NCBI GenBank assembly: GCA_947247005.1
Contig: OX365944.1
Coordinates: forward strand, 6,646,501 to 6,710,500
From: Spisula solida
Taxonomy: Eukaryota; Mollusca; Bivalvia; Venerida; Mactridae
Direction: 5' to 3'
DNA: 64,000 nt
Shown in pieces: positions 35,115 through 47,900 of this stretch (position 1 is the stretch's first letter; each line of letters starts with the position of its first letter). Under the pieces are notes generated by a model that saw only the letters and a program-made list of their open reading frames with translations, did no database searches and was not told the origin of the DNA. The position numbers and the translations under genes were made by a program.

Positions 35115-36425
35115 TAAGTTAGGTTACCCCTACCGATGCACATGATACTTCTAACAGTGCTCATATACTTGTAGACATAAACTATGCTATGTAAGATACC
35201 CCTGCTGATGCTCCTGGTACTTCTAACAGTGCTCATATACTTGTAGACATAATATATGCTATGTAAGGTACCCCTACTAATGCTCCTGGTACTTCTAACA
35301 GTGATCATATACTTGTAGGCATAATATATGCTATCTAAGGTACCCCTACTAATGCTCCTGGTACTTCTAACAGTGATCATATACTTGTAGGCATAATATA
35401 TGCTATCTAAGGTACCCCTACTGATGCTCCTGGTACTTCTAACAGTGCTCATATACTTGTAGACGTAATATATGCTATGTAAGGTACCCCTACTGATGCT
35501 CATTGTACTTCTTACAGTGATCATATACTTGTAGACATAATATATGCTATGTAAGGTACCCCTACTGATGCTCATTGTACTTCTAACAGTGATCATATAC
35601 TTGTAGGCATAATATATGTTATGTAAGGTACCCCTACTGATGCTCATTGTACTTCTAACAGTGATCATATACTTGAAGGCATAATATATGTTATGTAAGG
35701 TACCCCTACTGATGCTCATTGTACTTCTTACAGTGATCATATACTTGTAGGCATAATATATGTTATGTAAGGTACCCCTACTGATGCTCATTGTACTTCT
35801 TACAGTGATCATATATTTGTAGGCATAATATATGTTATGTAAGGTACCCCTACTGATGCTCATTGTACTTCTTACAGTGATCATATAATTGTAGGCATAA
35901 TATATGCTATGTAAGGAACCCCTACTGATGCTCATTGTACTTCTAACAGTGATCATATACTTGTAGACATAATATATGTTATGTTAGGAGCCCTACTGAT
36001 GCTCATGGTACTTCTAACAGTGATCATATACTTGTAGGCATAATATATGTTATGTAAGGAGCCCTACTGATGCTCATGGTACTTCTAACAGTGATCATAT
36101 ACTTGTAGACATAATATATGTTATGTAAGGAGCCCTACTGATGCTCATGGTACTTCTAACAGTGATCATATACATGTAGGCATAATATATGCTATGTAAG
36201 GTACACCAGCTGATGCTCATGGTACTTCTAACAGTGCTCATATACTTGTAGGCATGATATATGCTATGTAAGGTACCCCTACTGATGCTCATGGTACTTC
36301 TAACAGTGATCATATACTTGTAGGCATACTGTATCAGTGTAAGGTACCCCTACTGATGCTCCTGGTACTTCTAACAGTGATAATATACTTGTAGGCATAC
36401 TGTATCAGTGTAAGGTACCTGTACT
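35115..36425. repeat. 72-bp minisatellite, about 18 copies
   Basis: Unit ggtacccctactgatgctca plus tggtacttctaacagtgatc, 'atatacttgtaggcataata' and 'tatgttatgtaa'. Because 72 is divisible by three, the minus strand keeps one frame open for 280 codons with a 24-residue period (core ITVRSTMSISRGTL). There is no start context, splice support or domain; repeat artefact is most likely. Confidence 0.94.
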
Positions 36426-36429
36426 ACTG

Positions 36430-37375
36430 ATACTCCTAATTGTGCTCCTGTCTATCTAAAGATACATCATATTAAAAAGCTCGCAAGCCTCTACTCGGTC
36501 CACAATGCGATAATTACCAGCACAATGTCAAAGAAATGACAGGACTTACGCTGCTCTTCTTTTTTGTGGTCTACTTACTAGTTTCACATCAATATCTTGA
36601 AAGTTTTTGTGTCCCGGAGAAAACATTGCTTGTTTGACACTAGATAATGGATGAAGAGATAGAATCTACCACACACTTCAAGCACTTTTCACTACTCCAT
36701 TTTGTGATCTGTCTATGCCGGGATGGTACCAAGAGTCTTGTTAGGTACACTTTCTTATCATCTCCATGCCCATATTTAGGCTGTTACCAGGTTTCACCAT
36801 CAATGCCTGTCCTTTGCGATATATTGATTTATTCATACACCAAACCACAACACACCATATTGAATTCAAACAGTTTATTTTGTTGATAAAGTATGAATAA
36901 TGAATAAAAATACAGAGCACGGAATATACAAAATATCATATAAATTGACAAGGAAAAATGTATCACAGCTTAGACTATCACGCAAGGTATATCTACTAGT
37001 ATATAAAACCATTCAAGAACCTTTCATTCATCATTGCATTCACACGCCTTCCAACTGGCACAGTGTTCACTTTAATGTAGTCCAAACTACTCCTAAGTTT
37101 TAGGTAGTAAATTTCGACAATGAATTGTTGGCATCTAAAGGCAGTCATTTCAAGAGGTAATGCATTTAACGAAAGAAAAGAAGAAACAGCAACAGGCAAA
37201 TGGGTCAATAATCAGCCACTAGTGCAAAAACTTAGTTACTGCATTACAATAACATCGTACTGATAGTTTGAGAAAATATCACAACAGTTTGCACCAGGGA
37301 ATATGGTTGAGCAAGCCATGGTGACTGTTAGTGATTCAGTTAGAATAGATTTATATCACGATATTCAGGCTAATA
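36430..37375. other. Convergent spacer, nothing recognised
   Basis: AT-rich unique-looking DNA. The 79-codon frame at 36647-36886 has no motif or splice support. Confidence 0.45.
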
Positions 37376-37660
37376 AAGGCTATGCTCGGCATTCAGAAAT
37401 TATGCCTCATATACCTGCCATATTCAGGCAAATAAAGGCTATGCTCGGCATTTAGAAAATAAACTTTGAAAAAATGAAAATGAAACAGTTGGTAGAGGCC
37501 GGAACTTAGTCATTATCACATGGTTCATAATCGCCAAAATGGCTAAGTTGGTGACAATTTATCTGAGTTTTGTCAGAAAGCCTTTAATTTGCAAGGTGTA
37601 AAGAAAGCCTTTAATTTGCAAGGTGTAAAGAAGCCTTTAATTTGCAAGGTGTAAATACTG
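37376..37660. repeat. Two short local duplications
   Basis: 'aataaaggctatgctcggca' occurs twice (about 37372 and 37431). 'aagcctttaatttgcaaggt' occurs three times at about 37578-37652 with a roughly 27-bp period. Confidence 0.85.
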
Positions 37661-37894
37661 TATGAAGTAATAACCGTAGGTACACAAACAATAACAACAA
37701 ATATCACACTACATGCACGTAGAAATAGGTAAACAATGACAATAAGTAAATATGAAACATGTGCTTTATTAATCAATGTATAAACTAACTGAATGATAAA
37801 CATATATTTGAGGCATAAGCAATCCCAACATAAACAACGTGATAGGAATATAGACAAACTGGCGATATACAATACATCGGTATCAGCAACCTGC

Positions 37895-38120
37895 TTAAGC
37901 CAAGGTCCCCCTAAGCATTTTTGCCTCGGCGATGAACTCCCGATGTACATTAATGAGTTATCCGGACATCGGGAACTGTTCCATCGTGTTCTAGGGGAAG
38001 CTTCGGGGAAGTCATGAGACAATTGTGATATAGGAAGCAATCGTGATGAATCGGGTGGAATCTGAAGATATCGGGAGAACATCGCCGATGAGGAATACCT
38101 CAGTGGGACCTAGGCTTTAA
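37895..38120. mobile_element. TTAA-flanked MITE family M1, copy A (226 bp)
   Basis: Starts TTAAgccaaggtccccctaa and ends cagtgggacctaggctTTAA. The ends are inverted, and the interior has tcatcgccgaggcaaaaatgc- and gggagaacatcgccgatgag-like words on the complement. Same family as 49065-49292 and the interrupted 43903-45446. TTAA at both ends recalls piggyBac-type target choice. Confidence 0.85.
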
Positions 38121-38702
38121 TGGAACACGTCTACATATTATGAAAGCAACATTAATTTGTGATCTCCACACAATATTTGTACCAATGCGGAGACATAAAT
38201 GTTGCCATGTGATAAATACTCGTATTAACCAATGCTCTTTCAAGCTAAATTACGTTCGTGGTATTAAGAGGTTTCGAAACGTGACGTGTACGAAAACGTG
38301 TTCACGATTTTCAAAAATAAATTAATATAATACTTTTATCTGAAATAGAGCATTTTACAGCAGACACATATACGATGACGGCATTATCAGGAGTAGCTCA
38401 TAGAGAAAATACAACAAACAATAAAAGTAACAATAATGTAAACTTTATAGTTAACTTAATACTGATCAGCGAAAACATGTTAATTATATGATGGTTCCAT
38501 TGAATGGGTTGACAACTCGCCCGGTTCTCAATCTCGACGCTTATTCCACGCCAACAATAAACGTGGAAACTGTATAACTCGGTGCAGACCAATCTTGTAT
38601 CGTCATTACGTATTTCTTAAAATGAAAATATAAAATATGTATTTTTGAGTCATTGTCACTATTAATCTGCACATTAATTCAAAAATTATTTTCGTATATT
38701 AT

Positions 38703-38708
38703 TTTAAT
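38703..38708 (-). other. Candidate poly(A) signal for TBATA
   Basis: ATTAAA on the minus strand about 40 nt past the stop. No AATAAA occurs on this strand nearer than 37770-37765, so a short 3'UTR with the ATTAAA variant, or a longer one of about 1 kb, are both possible. Confidence 0.4.
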
Positions 38709-38747
38709 TTTGTATCTGTTTTACGGTCGCTTAGTGCTACGACTAAA

Positions 38748-38971
38748 TTAAAATGTATTTTGACACCCGTCATCTACAGTTGCTGGGGCAACAGCTTGGG
38801 GAAGTTGGTTTCTATTGCCTTGAGCTGATGTTGTTAATCTAAGCACGGCTTGTTCATTTGGTGTTTGGGGTTTGCTGGCCAGTTTTGGTGTTGCTACGCG
38901 ACCATTTTGTTGGCTCCTTGGGCGAGCAGATGTTCTTCTAAATGCATCTGATGTTGGTGGGCAAAAGTTAT
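38748..38971 (-). CDS. TBATA: TBATA exon 8 and stop
   Basis: 224 nt with TAA at 38750-38748. The acceptor is gtatatttccag. It encodes DNFCPPTSDAFRRTSARPRS, a basic Gln/Pro/Ala-rich tail and the end DDGCQNTF. It looks disordered and is probably lineage-specific. Phase is consistent, and inclusion makes the whole CDS divisible by three. Confidence 0.82.
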
Positions 38972-41900
38972 CTGGAAATATACAAATAGTTTTATAAAAA
39001 AAATACACTTTTGTTTGAATTATATTGAGGTTATACATTGACGGTTATAGTGGTCGTACTAATCGATTTATTTGATGATCTACTCAGTGGACAATATGTT
39101 TTAAACGACAAAACAATGTTTAAAATCAACGTTTTTTACAAAAACTTACACTGCACACGTGTTCGATATTTTTTTAACATACTCATTAATTTGACACAAG
39201 AGTTAAAACGCTTTTTGCAATGTCTTTAGGCCGTTTTCTTTGTCAATAAAGACCAAACAAGTGTCTCATAAATACCAACAACACCTTTCAACTTTCTCTT
39301 CCGCTGAAATTTTCCATGAATAGGGGACATGACCGTAATCAAGTTTATTGGGCGATAAACACCTGACCAAAACAAGGAATCTAAGCCTGAATGTCCGAAC
39401 ACCCTATAAGCTGCACCAACCCTGCGTGTTTACATATATGTATATAGTGATGTATTTAATGGAATCGTAAACAAAGATATAAACCATTTAGTCAGTCGAA
39501 CCATTGATTTCATCTCACGAATAGTCGTCAATATAAGTTTTTATATTCGATATACATAGGATTATAAAAGTGATAATATATATATGACGATGTACTCCTC
39601 GGCAAGATCATTCTAGTGAATATTGTGACGGGATTTTGTTAAAAATGGGAGCAAACGCGTGATATCGGTATATCTACATTATTTTTTTAAATGATATTTT
39701 TTTATGCAAGGGAAGAATGAGTTATGATAATCAATTTTAGTAGCCCATAGCGTCTAATACACCTAGCAATTTAGTCTAGCAAATACTCACTTTAATAAAG
39801 CAGTTAAAGAAGCCTGGTTTTCGTTTCAAAGAGTCGCCAATACTCGTAATGAATGAAGGAATACATGTAGAAAAAGTGACAAGTCACGAGAATTTGTGTG
39901 CTCAGAAATATGATGCGTCACAATTATATATGTGTGCTAAGGAAAAAAGTAATGCGTCACGTTTAGCAATGTTGCATGAAGAATGAAGATCGTCAATGCA
40001 AGAGCAAATAGAAAACTTTTCTGCAATTAACGAATCCGTAAAATATCCCGATATCATACACATAACTGCACACCACTCTATGTTATACTTATGATTTGTA
40101 CCATGTTTAGAAATCGGGAAAACATGTGAAATCGACCCATTCTGGAAAGCAAAATACGCAATACCATGAAAACATGACATGGTAACTAACTGATCACAAC
40201 AGACTGAATGAGATTCAATGGCGACGAGCAGTGTATGCATGTAAAACAAGGATGGCACATGTATACAATATAGGTTTACAGCATCAATTTAAGTGTATGT
40301 AACGTTATAAAATATATGTGCGTGTGGCGATGTCTGCTATTTTAGGAAACATACTAGGATTGCTTTAAGAAGGCAATGAAAAACTTGGTAGGTGAAACCT
40401 ATGCACATTGAAACCAACATCAAGAAATAGAAAATTTCATAATTTTGGCCGCACATTGAATTCACAATTTAATGAAGTGGTTGAATTATGTCATTGTTGT
40501 ATTTATTTTCATTGGCTTGGTGTATTAGTGAAGTGTTGTTAGGGAAAATCTTGTAACCTTGACTTACCAGGTTGGGCTTGTGGTTGTGTTGATTGTTCCT
40601 GTGACCACGAGGCTAAAGCTGGTTGCTTCCATGATTCTATTTTTTCACTTCCATCTTCCTCTACCGTCAGTCTGCAAAATAACCCAGCAAAATATGTCAA
40701 ACAAACCCAGCAGCATGTAAAACAAACCCAGCAGAATATCATACCAAACATGCCAAATGATCCATCTCAATGTAGGTACATCTAACAGACGCAACATTTG
40801 TACATACTGTACTAACTATATGGGGGAAATAAGGTAATAATGAATAATGCCTTTATGTACAGAACTATAGTCGTTCCAATTAAGATTAAATTATACATAT
40901 ATCATGTTAGTGTTTGTTTACAGAAGAGTAACCAATCGGACAGGGACGGCAGCACTCAGCAATAACAGCAGAGCAGGAAAAAAACACAAACAAAACACAA
41001 AAACAGTCACATATGATATCACACGCACATGCCACAGAGACAACCACAAAAATGCGCAAGTAAAAATAAAAATGAACAACTACAAAACACACGCTAACCT
41101 TATCCGATAGCATTTCACATCAGTTTTTACAATTTAAATGATTTGTTAGAAACAAATGTTACCTGTTAACTTGTTTTGGTCTTCCATCATCCTTTTCATT
41201 GATTGGTGGAAGTTTCGTGACATCACCACCGTTTTCAATGTACTCCGGTTTGAATTCTCTCTGGAAGTAATCATCCTTGGAACCTACAGCTGTCTTAATC
41301 ATCTCCAACACCATGGACTTCTCTGAAGTAAACAAAACATCAATCAGTATTACAATACAAAACAAATAGTAAGTTGCCTGCCCAGTTAGCGCACTGGATA
41401 AACAAAACATCAATCAGTAGTACAATAGTAAAATGCCTGCACGGCGGTTAAACCCGACCGATTTGGGCCCAAATACTGAAAGAACAGCCATATCATGGCC
41501 TCATGCTTTATAACCGACCTTCGAAATAACAAAAAATGTTTCATTTCCAACTTTTTTAAATCCTCGGCATTTACAAACCGACTATCATTGACACAAGTGC
41601 AGGTTTTTACCATTTCCCGACGTAATCATTGACACAGGTGCAGGTTTTTACCATTTCCCGACGTAATCATTGACACAGGTGCAGGTTTTTACCATTTCCC
41701 GACGTAATCATTGACACAGGTGCAGGTTTTTACCATTTCCCGACGTAATCATTGACACAGGTGCAGGTTTTTACCATTTCCCGACGTAATCATTGACACA
41801 GGTGCAGGTTTTTACCATTTCCCGACGTAATCATTGACACAGGTGCAGGTTTTTACCATTTCCCGACGTAATCATTGACACAGGTGCAGGTTTTTACCAT

Positions 41901-44900
41901 TTCCCGACGTAATCATTGACACAGGTGCAGGTTTTTACCATTTCCCGACGTAATCATTGACACAGGTGCAGGTTTTTACCATTTCCCGACGTAATCATTG
42001 ACACAGGTGCATGTGACTTAGACTTTCAGCGGTTTAGTTTCATTTTCTTGTTCAGTTAAGTGTTGGAGATTGAGTCGTGTGATTGTGGTCTGTGTTATTT
42101 CTGTTTTTCTATGCCCGACTGTCTTAGTTGAGTGCTACTTTTCCTGTCCAAATTTTCAATATAATTTTAAATACCCATATGAATAAAATTACCTCTTTCT
42201 CCAGCAGAACATAACCAAGCTTTGACAGCATTGATATCTTCAGTTTGTAGGATTTGACACAACATCACCATTATCTGTAAAACATCATAATAATCATGGT
42301 AATTGTAAGATTGTGTACACAATAAAGTAGAAATGCGGTAATAAAATATATAAATAGTTATAAGATTACGGCGTGCGTATATGATGTACCAAACATGTAA
42401 GTTCGTGGGAAAAAGTGACATAATCAGTTGTGCTGGTCGGTAACGATTCATTGCAGCTACCGTGGTGTACATAAATGCGCATCCACGCTTGTTCTTCTTA
42501 AATGATACAAATCGAGGCAGCGAAAGCAATTTCGAAGCAGGGTAATTTTATGTAAAGCATAGGTACATCAAACAGTCACGGAGGAGTAGAGCACATTAAT
42601 AAACCACAATATTTCATGAGAAAGAAACGAACAAAAAAAAGTCAAACTTATTAATCATGTGGACTAATATGTAATATTTGAATCTATTACCCCTCACTTT
42701 TTTCGTAATGTTAATTTCCCATAGGCAAACAGGGAATATTTTTACTGTAACGTCCAGGGTACCACGTGACTGAACATTTACAGGCTGTCACAGGGTGATA
42801 GAAAGTTTTTAGCAGTATTTTCATGAAAAAAGTTCGGGGTAATAAAATAAATAACACAGAGCTTTGTGGGTAACAGTAAAAATGTTGAAAACTAAAGTCA
42901 ATATTTACATGAGTTTCCATGTCAGGATCTTCAACGATATGTTGTAAGTTCCTCTGGCCCATCCTTGATCCTTGTCTGGACGCTTGTCTTGATGCCCCAC
43001 GTGACATAGCACGTGACGGTGGTGGAATCAAGCGTCCAGTGGTCTCTGAGTATTGTGTTTTAGGTCTTTCTGGCATTTTCATTTCTTTAGGTGGTTCTGG
43101 TTCTACTTGTTTTAAAGCGTCTGTCAATGATTTCAGCTCATCTCTCCATGATTCTGTTACCGGTACTGGTAGAGAAAGAATGAACGTAACTATATAGTAT
43201 TATTATGTTGTATATGATTTTGTAAGCACGCGTGCACATTTTTAATGTGCAACTCCATTTACCTGACGTTTACGAGTGGATTATTCCATGTTTAGCCGTA
43301 GTACCATGAATGTCATTTAAATTTATGTTTTAAGATGTTTATGGTACAATAAAGACAACACGAATGTACTGTGGATTACCAGCTTAACATCTCCGCATAC
43401 TATCTCCATTATGATTGTATTACAGTTACATGTATTAATGAATTAATAATTAACGCGAAGTAGTTTGACTATTTTAAAGTGTACCATTACTGTACATACA
43501 TCAAAATAATTAAAATTCATCAAAAGCTAATATTTTACTAGCGATACTTCAAAGCAAAAACAATGATGATATGAACCCGATGAAAAATAATTCAACTGAT
43601 TTTGTATGTAGTGTCTAAAATACATTTGTATATCTAGCATTAACATTAGCCATGCAAACTGTTTTACCTGTCTTCAACTCAGCGGTAAGTAACTCTAAAA
43701 TTGTATATGATATTGAATAATTGGTCAAATGTGAAACCAATAAATTAAAAAAACACTCGAACTTTTTATTATTATTTTGTAAGCTTAATAGGTATATGAT
43801 GTTAACGCCTTTTGGCTTAACTCGTGTATGACTGTATTTCTTTTTTCATTTATCTCCCCTCGTCATAATTACTTGCACGTTTACGGATAAATGTTTTGTA
43901 AGTTAAAGCCTAGGTCTCTCATCGGCGATGTTCTCCCGATATATAGAGGATATTACATGAGTGTCGTTCCATATTGAATTTATTAAACGAGTTGAATAAA
44001 ATAATAAAATGCGAGGCTCTGTCGAGCATTTTATCGATTTTTTCAACGAGTTTCATAAATTCAATGTGGAAAGTCACGAATGTAATGTTCTTTTTATCAC
44101 ATGTAAGTCTTTTCCGTCTGAAACATAAAATAACTACTTATTTTTCACTATAATAAACGCGCAACTTTGACGACGTCGCCTATCCTTTGAATGACGTCGC
44201 GTGATAGCTTTATTACACTACTGGCATGCGAGGTATTACCGGACAGCAGTAATGACCGGACAACTGGTCCTAGACGCTTATTTTCTGGAGCTATGTATTG
44301 AAATTTGTACCTAATCACTCAGAAGCGCGTTTTGAATAAATCTAGAAGAAAAAAAATATTCAAGATTAACAAAACATTGTCTATTTATCCAAAATGTCGT
44401 ACGCGGCTGCGTGTTTACGTTAGCGCAACTTAGCGGCGCTTGGGGAAATCACCATCGTGTGCGCATGCGCAAAATAACACGAGCTGAGCGCGTGCGTCAT
44501 TGATTTTATACGGTTAAATTAATTAACTTGATATTATGTAAAGAGTTAATAGCAGAGTGGTTAACGTCTTAGGTTATGAAGCGAGAGGACCCGCGATCGG
44601 TTCCTCGCGGCGTCAAAATTTTTATCTTTTTTTTTAAAATTTAATTTCTTCCATTTATACCAGCTCTAATTTCAGCAGGATATTGTTAATTACGAAATTT
44701 GTCAACGGATATCAGTTGATTAACCCTTTTTAAGATCTTATCCATAAGTCTGAAATACTTTGAGTTGATTTTTAATCGTTTTAATCGACTTTTGATCGGT
44801 ATATTATGTACGGTATATTACGGCATCTGACCTACCACAGAACGCCACCTGGCGGGAAAACATGGCGCGTCACGAGTTGTTATTACGAAAATCGTGACAT

Positions 44901-47900
44901 ATTTTCGCATAAATAGGAAGTACGAACCCTGTTTAAATCATTTCCTATAATAAGTTTCCAAATTTTAAGTTAAAAATGGTTGAAACCGACTGTCCGGTAA
45001 TACCTGCTGAACGTCGTTGAAAAAAGCGTAAAAAATGCCCCTGTTTGGGACCCTAAATTTGGATGTTATGGTGACGTCATTTTTCGGGAATTCTATTTTT
45101 AGGAAGGCCTTGAACCCAGGTATGTGTCAACACCAAAAAATCTGACTAAAAATCGATTTTTAACTTGACATGAAGCTTTTTATGCCATTTCTGTCCGGTA
45201 ATACCTCGCATGCAGTAGTGTATTATCAAAAATAAATAGTGGCTTTATAACGCTACCGCGACGTCAAACATGTGATAAATTCCGATACCACACGATTCAT
45301 TATGATTCCTTCATATATCACATATTGTCTCATGAATTCCCCGAAACTTCCGCTCGATGGCCAGGTTCCCGACGGTCTTATAACTCATTAATTTCAATCC
45401 GGATTACATAGCCGAGGCAAAAATGCGCAGTTGGACCTAGGCTTAATATACATGTCAAATAGAAAGAAAAACGGCTGAATATGTATAATATCGAGACCAT
45501 AAGCTACTTACCAAGTCCAACTTTTGGGACCGCCCTCTCTCTGAATGGATAGTTAGTGAGCCCAGTAAAATATTGAAGTCCAGTGACGGTATTGATGGGG
45601 TGAAGCTGAGAGTTGACATTGATAGCGTTCACAGGTATACGATTATTTAACTTCTTCTGATTGAAATAATTTGGCGGGAACTGTAGGGAATATCGTGGGT
45701 TAGAGAAATAACCGTCATCGTTCACAGCGCAGATTGGCACATCTAGAAGACCTGTAAATATACACAACATGTTAGATTTGATTTAGCCATAAAAACTTCG
45801 TGACATCCATCTTACCTTTATACACAGTGCAACGTCTCCAGAATGATCCTTGTCTAATCAACCACGTCTCTATTACAGCATAATTGTTCTGTTCTTAAGT
45901 AGTACGGAACATAGCAGAACATACCTTCGTTAACTCAAATCGTAAATAAGAAACATGAGTATACAGAATACTATATAAATTAATATACATTTGTAATTAT
46001 ATAACCCAGCTAAGGTAAACGTATATATTTTATAACAGAAATCCTGATAAGTATAAGTAATCTACATTCATTTTATATCATCATAGCAACAACCTACGTA
46101 CAGCAACCAATTCTATGTTACACAGTTGATGTTTTACTCGCAGGTGACCGTATTCATGTAGTTTCATCTTTTACAATTTGATTAATAAAAAAGTATTATA
46201 TTTTTTACTCAAATTGTGAAATACCGGTGAACTATAGGTCATCTTTGACTGTAGCTTTAGCGTGAACTCCTATTGATCTTCAATGATAGAGTAACGCATG
46301 TTCAAACCCTAGACTCTTCCACGCGTTATACTAGTACTACGAATTAACGTTGATTTGATAATCAGCTTAGTGGAACAGATTAATTCAAACCCCTAACAAG
46401 CAAAAGGTTCAAACATAGCGGGTAGTGACAACTGTCTTATGGAACTTTATTCATCGACACCAATTACCCAAACAAATACATCTAGTGGCAACATTAATTA
46501 CATACAAACGATAGATAATCGAACGTACATCATGGTAACTATTCATATGATGAACACTATTGATCGTTGTCATACAATCTAAAACTATACTTCACACACA
46601 TTACATTTCTGCTAATAAAACACCTGCCTGACGAATATTAAGTCGTTATCATTAACATTGATCCAAACCTGGTGCGTTCATATTCTATCAGTAGCTATCA
46701 TATTCCATTGTCAACATAAAGTAAATCTTGTAGTCTTACCACTCAGCAATCAAATATAAGTTCAGGTCATGAACCGTCTGCAAGTATTATGGTTCGTAAG
46801 CATATAGGCATGATAGGGATATATCCGAAGCTTTAATGTAGATCCTACGTTATGTAATATATTTAAGATGCATGGAGTATTACTTAAGCTAAATCTATCG
46901 CGACCGTGGCATAATGGTTAGGGCGTCCACCTTGGAAACGGGATATCGTAGGTTCGAATCACCATCAACATATTTTTACGCTATGTATTGGATGTTTGGG
47001 GTAGAACCTATACTACGCTATTGGATCTTTGAGGTGTAGTTCCTTAGCTATATGTTAAGTGTAAAGTACAGAACATACATTTGATGATTGAGTGAGATTG
47101 TAGGTTTGACGTTTAAGTTTTGTATACCATGGTTAGATGGAGGGACCGTATCGCAATCGTATGTCGAACACCAATAAGAGATGATAAATATTTTGTTTAT
47201 GGTTGTTTTAAATTTAAGGATTAGTTGAAGAAAGATATGCGGCATATTTACAGTGATCTAGACACATTTATCACATTTCATGATAATGTTTTTGTAATTT
47301 ACAAACTTAGTGAGTAAACGTCGAAAATTTTATGTAAAACAGTTATTGATTTTTGATGAGCCTATCAAGTATTTGTTCGAGTGCCTCCATTACATTGCTC
47401 ATTTGTGACAGCTTTGTTGTATAAAATAACGGGACATGTTGAAGTGTTCGGTAAACATGGGAATATAGAACTCCTGAGTTGATTTCATTGATGGAAATTG
47501 ATCGAATAAGAAAAATGAACGGAAGGGACATAGGGAACGATATATGTATATAATGTACAAAGTTGGATGGACATTGTCGAGCTTCCTGAAAACCAATTCT
47601 TTGTGAACACAGGGCCAATGGATAATTGGATATCAATATAATAGGCATACATACTGTACCCAACTGAGAGGTTTATTACATATAAAACATGTCCTTGTTA
47701 CACTTAAATCACTCTACACAAAAATGAACCAAGCTTAATTTGATAAAAAGTTCTTGTTAATAAAAAACATTGCTTTTGAAGTATATTGATCAATGTATAT
47801 CGGTTATAAAGTCGTTGTTTGCCAAATGCTTCATTTGTATAAATAACATGCACTTAATAGCGATACTGATAACTTTTCTTATAATAATTAAATTACATAG

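Larger units (their letters stand above)
43903..45446. mobile_element. MITE family M1, copy C, interrupted
   Basis: Left part 43903-43942 (TTAAagcctaggtctctcat... ttctcccgatat) and right part 45284-45446 (gataccacacgattcattat... gttggacctaggcTTAA) line up with copies A and B as one element. About 1.34 kb of other transposon DNA sits between them. It lies in the TBATA intron between exons 3 and 4. Confidence 0.85.

Noticed and set aside
35114..35956. 280-codon minus-strand repeat protein
   Set aside because: Explained by the 72-bp minisatellite; no splice, start or domain evidence.
39902..40258. 118-codon minus-strand frame in the last TBATA intron
   Set aside because: Not in phase with splice sites, no motif, chance length in a large AT-rich region.
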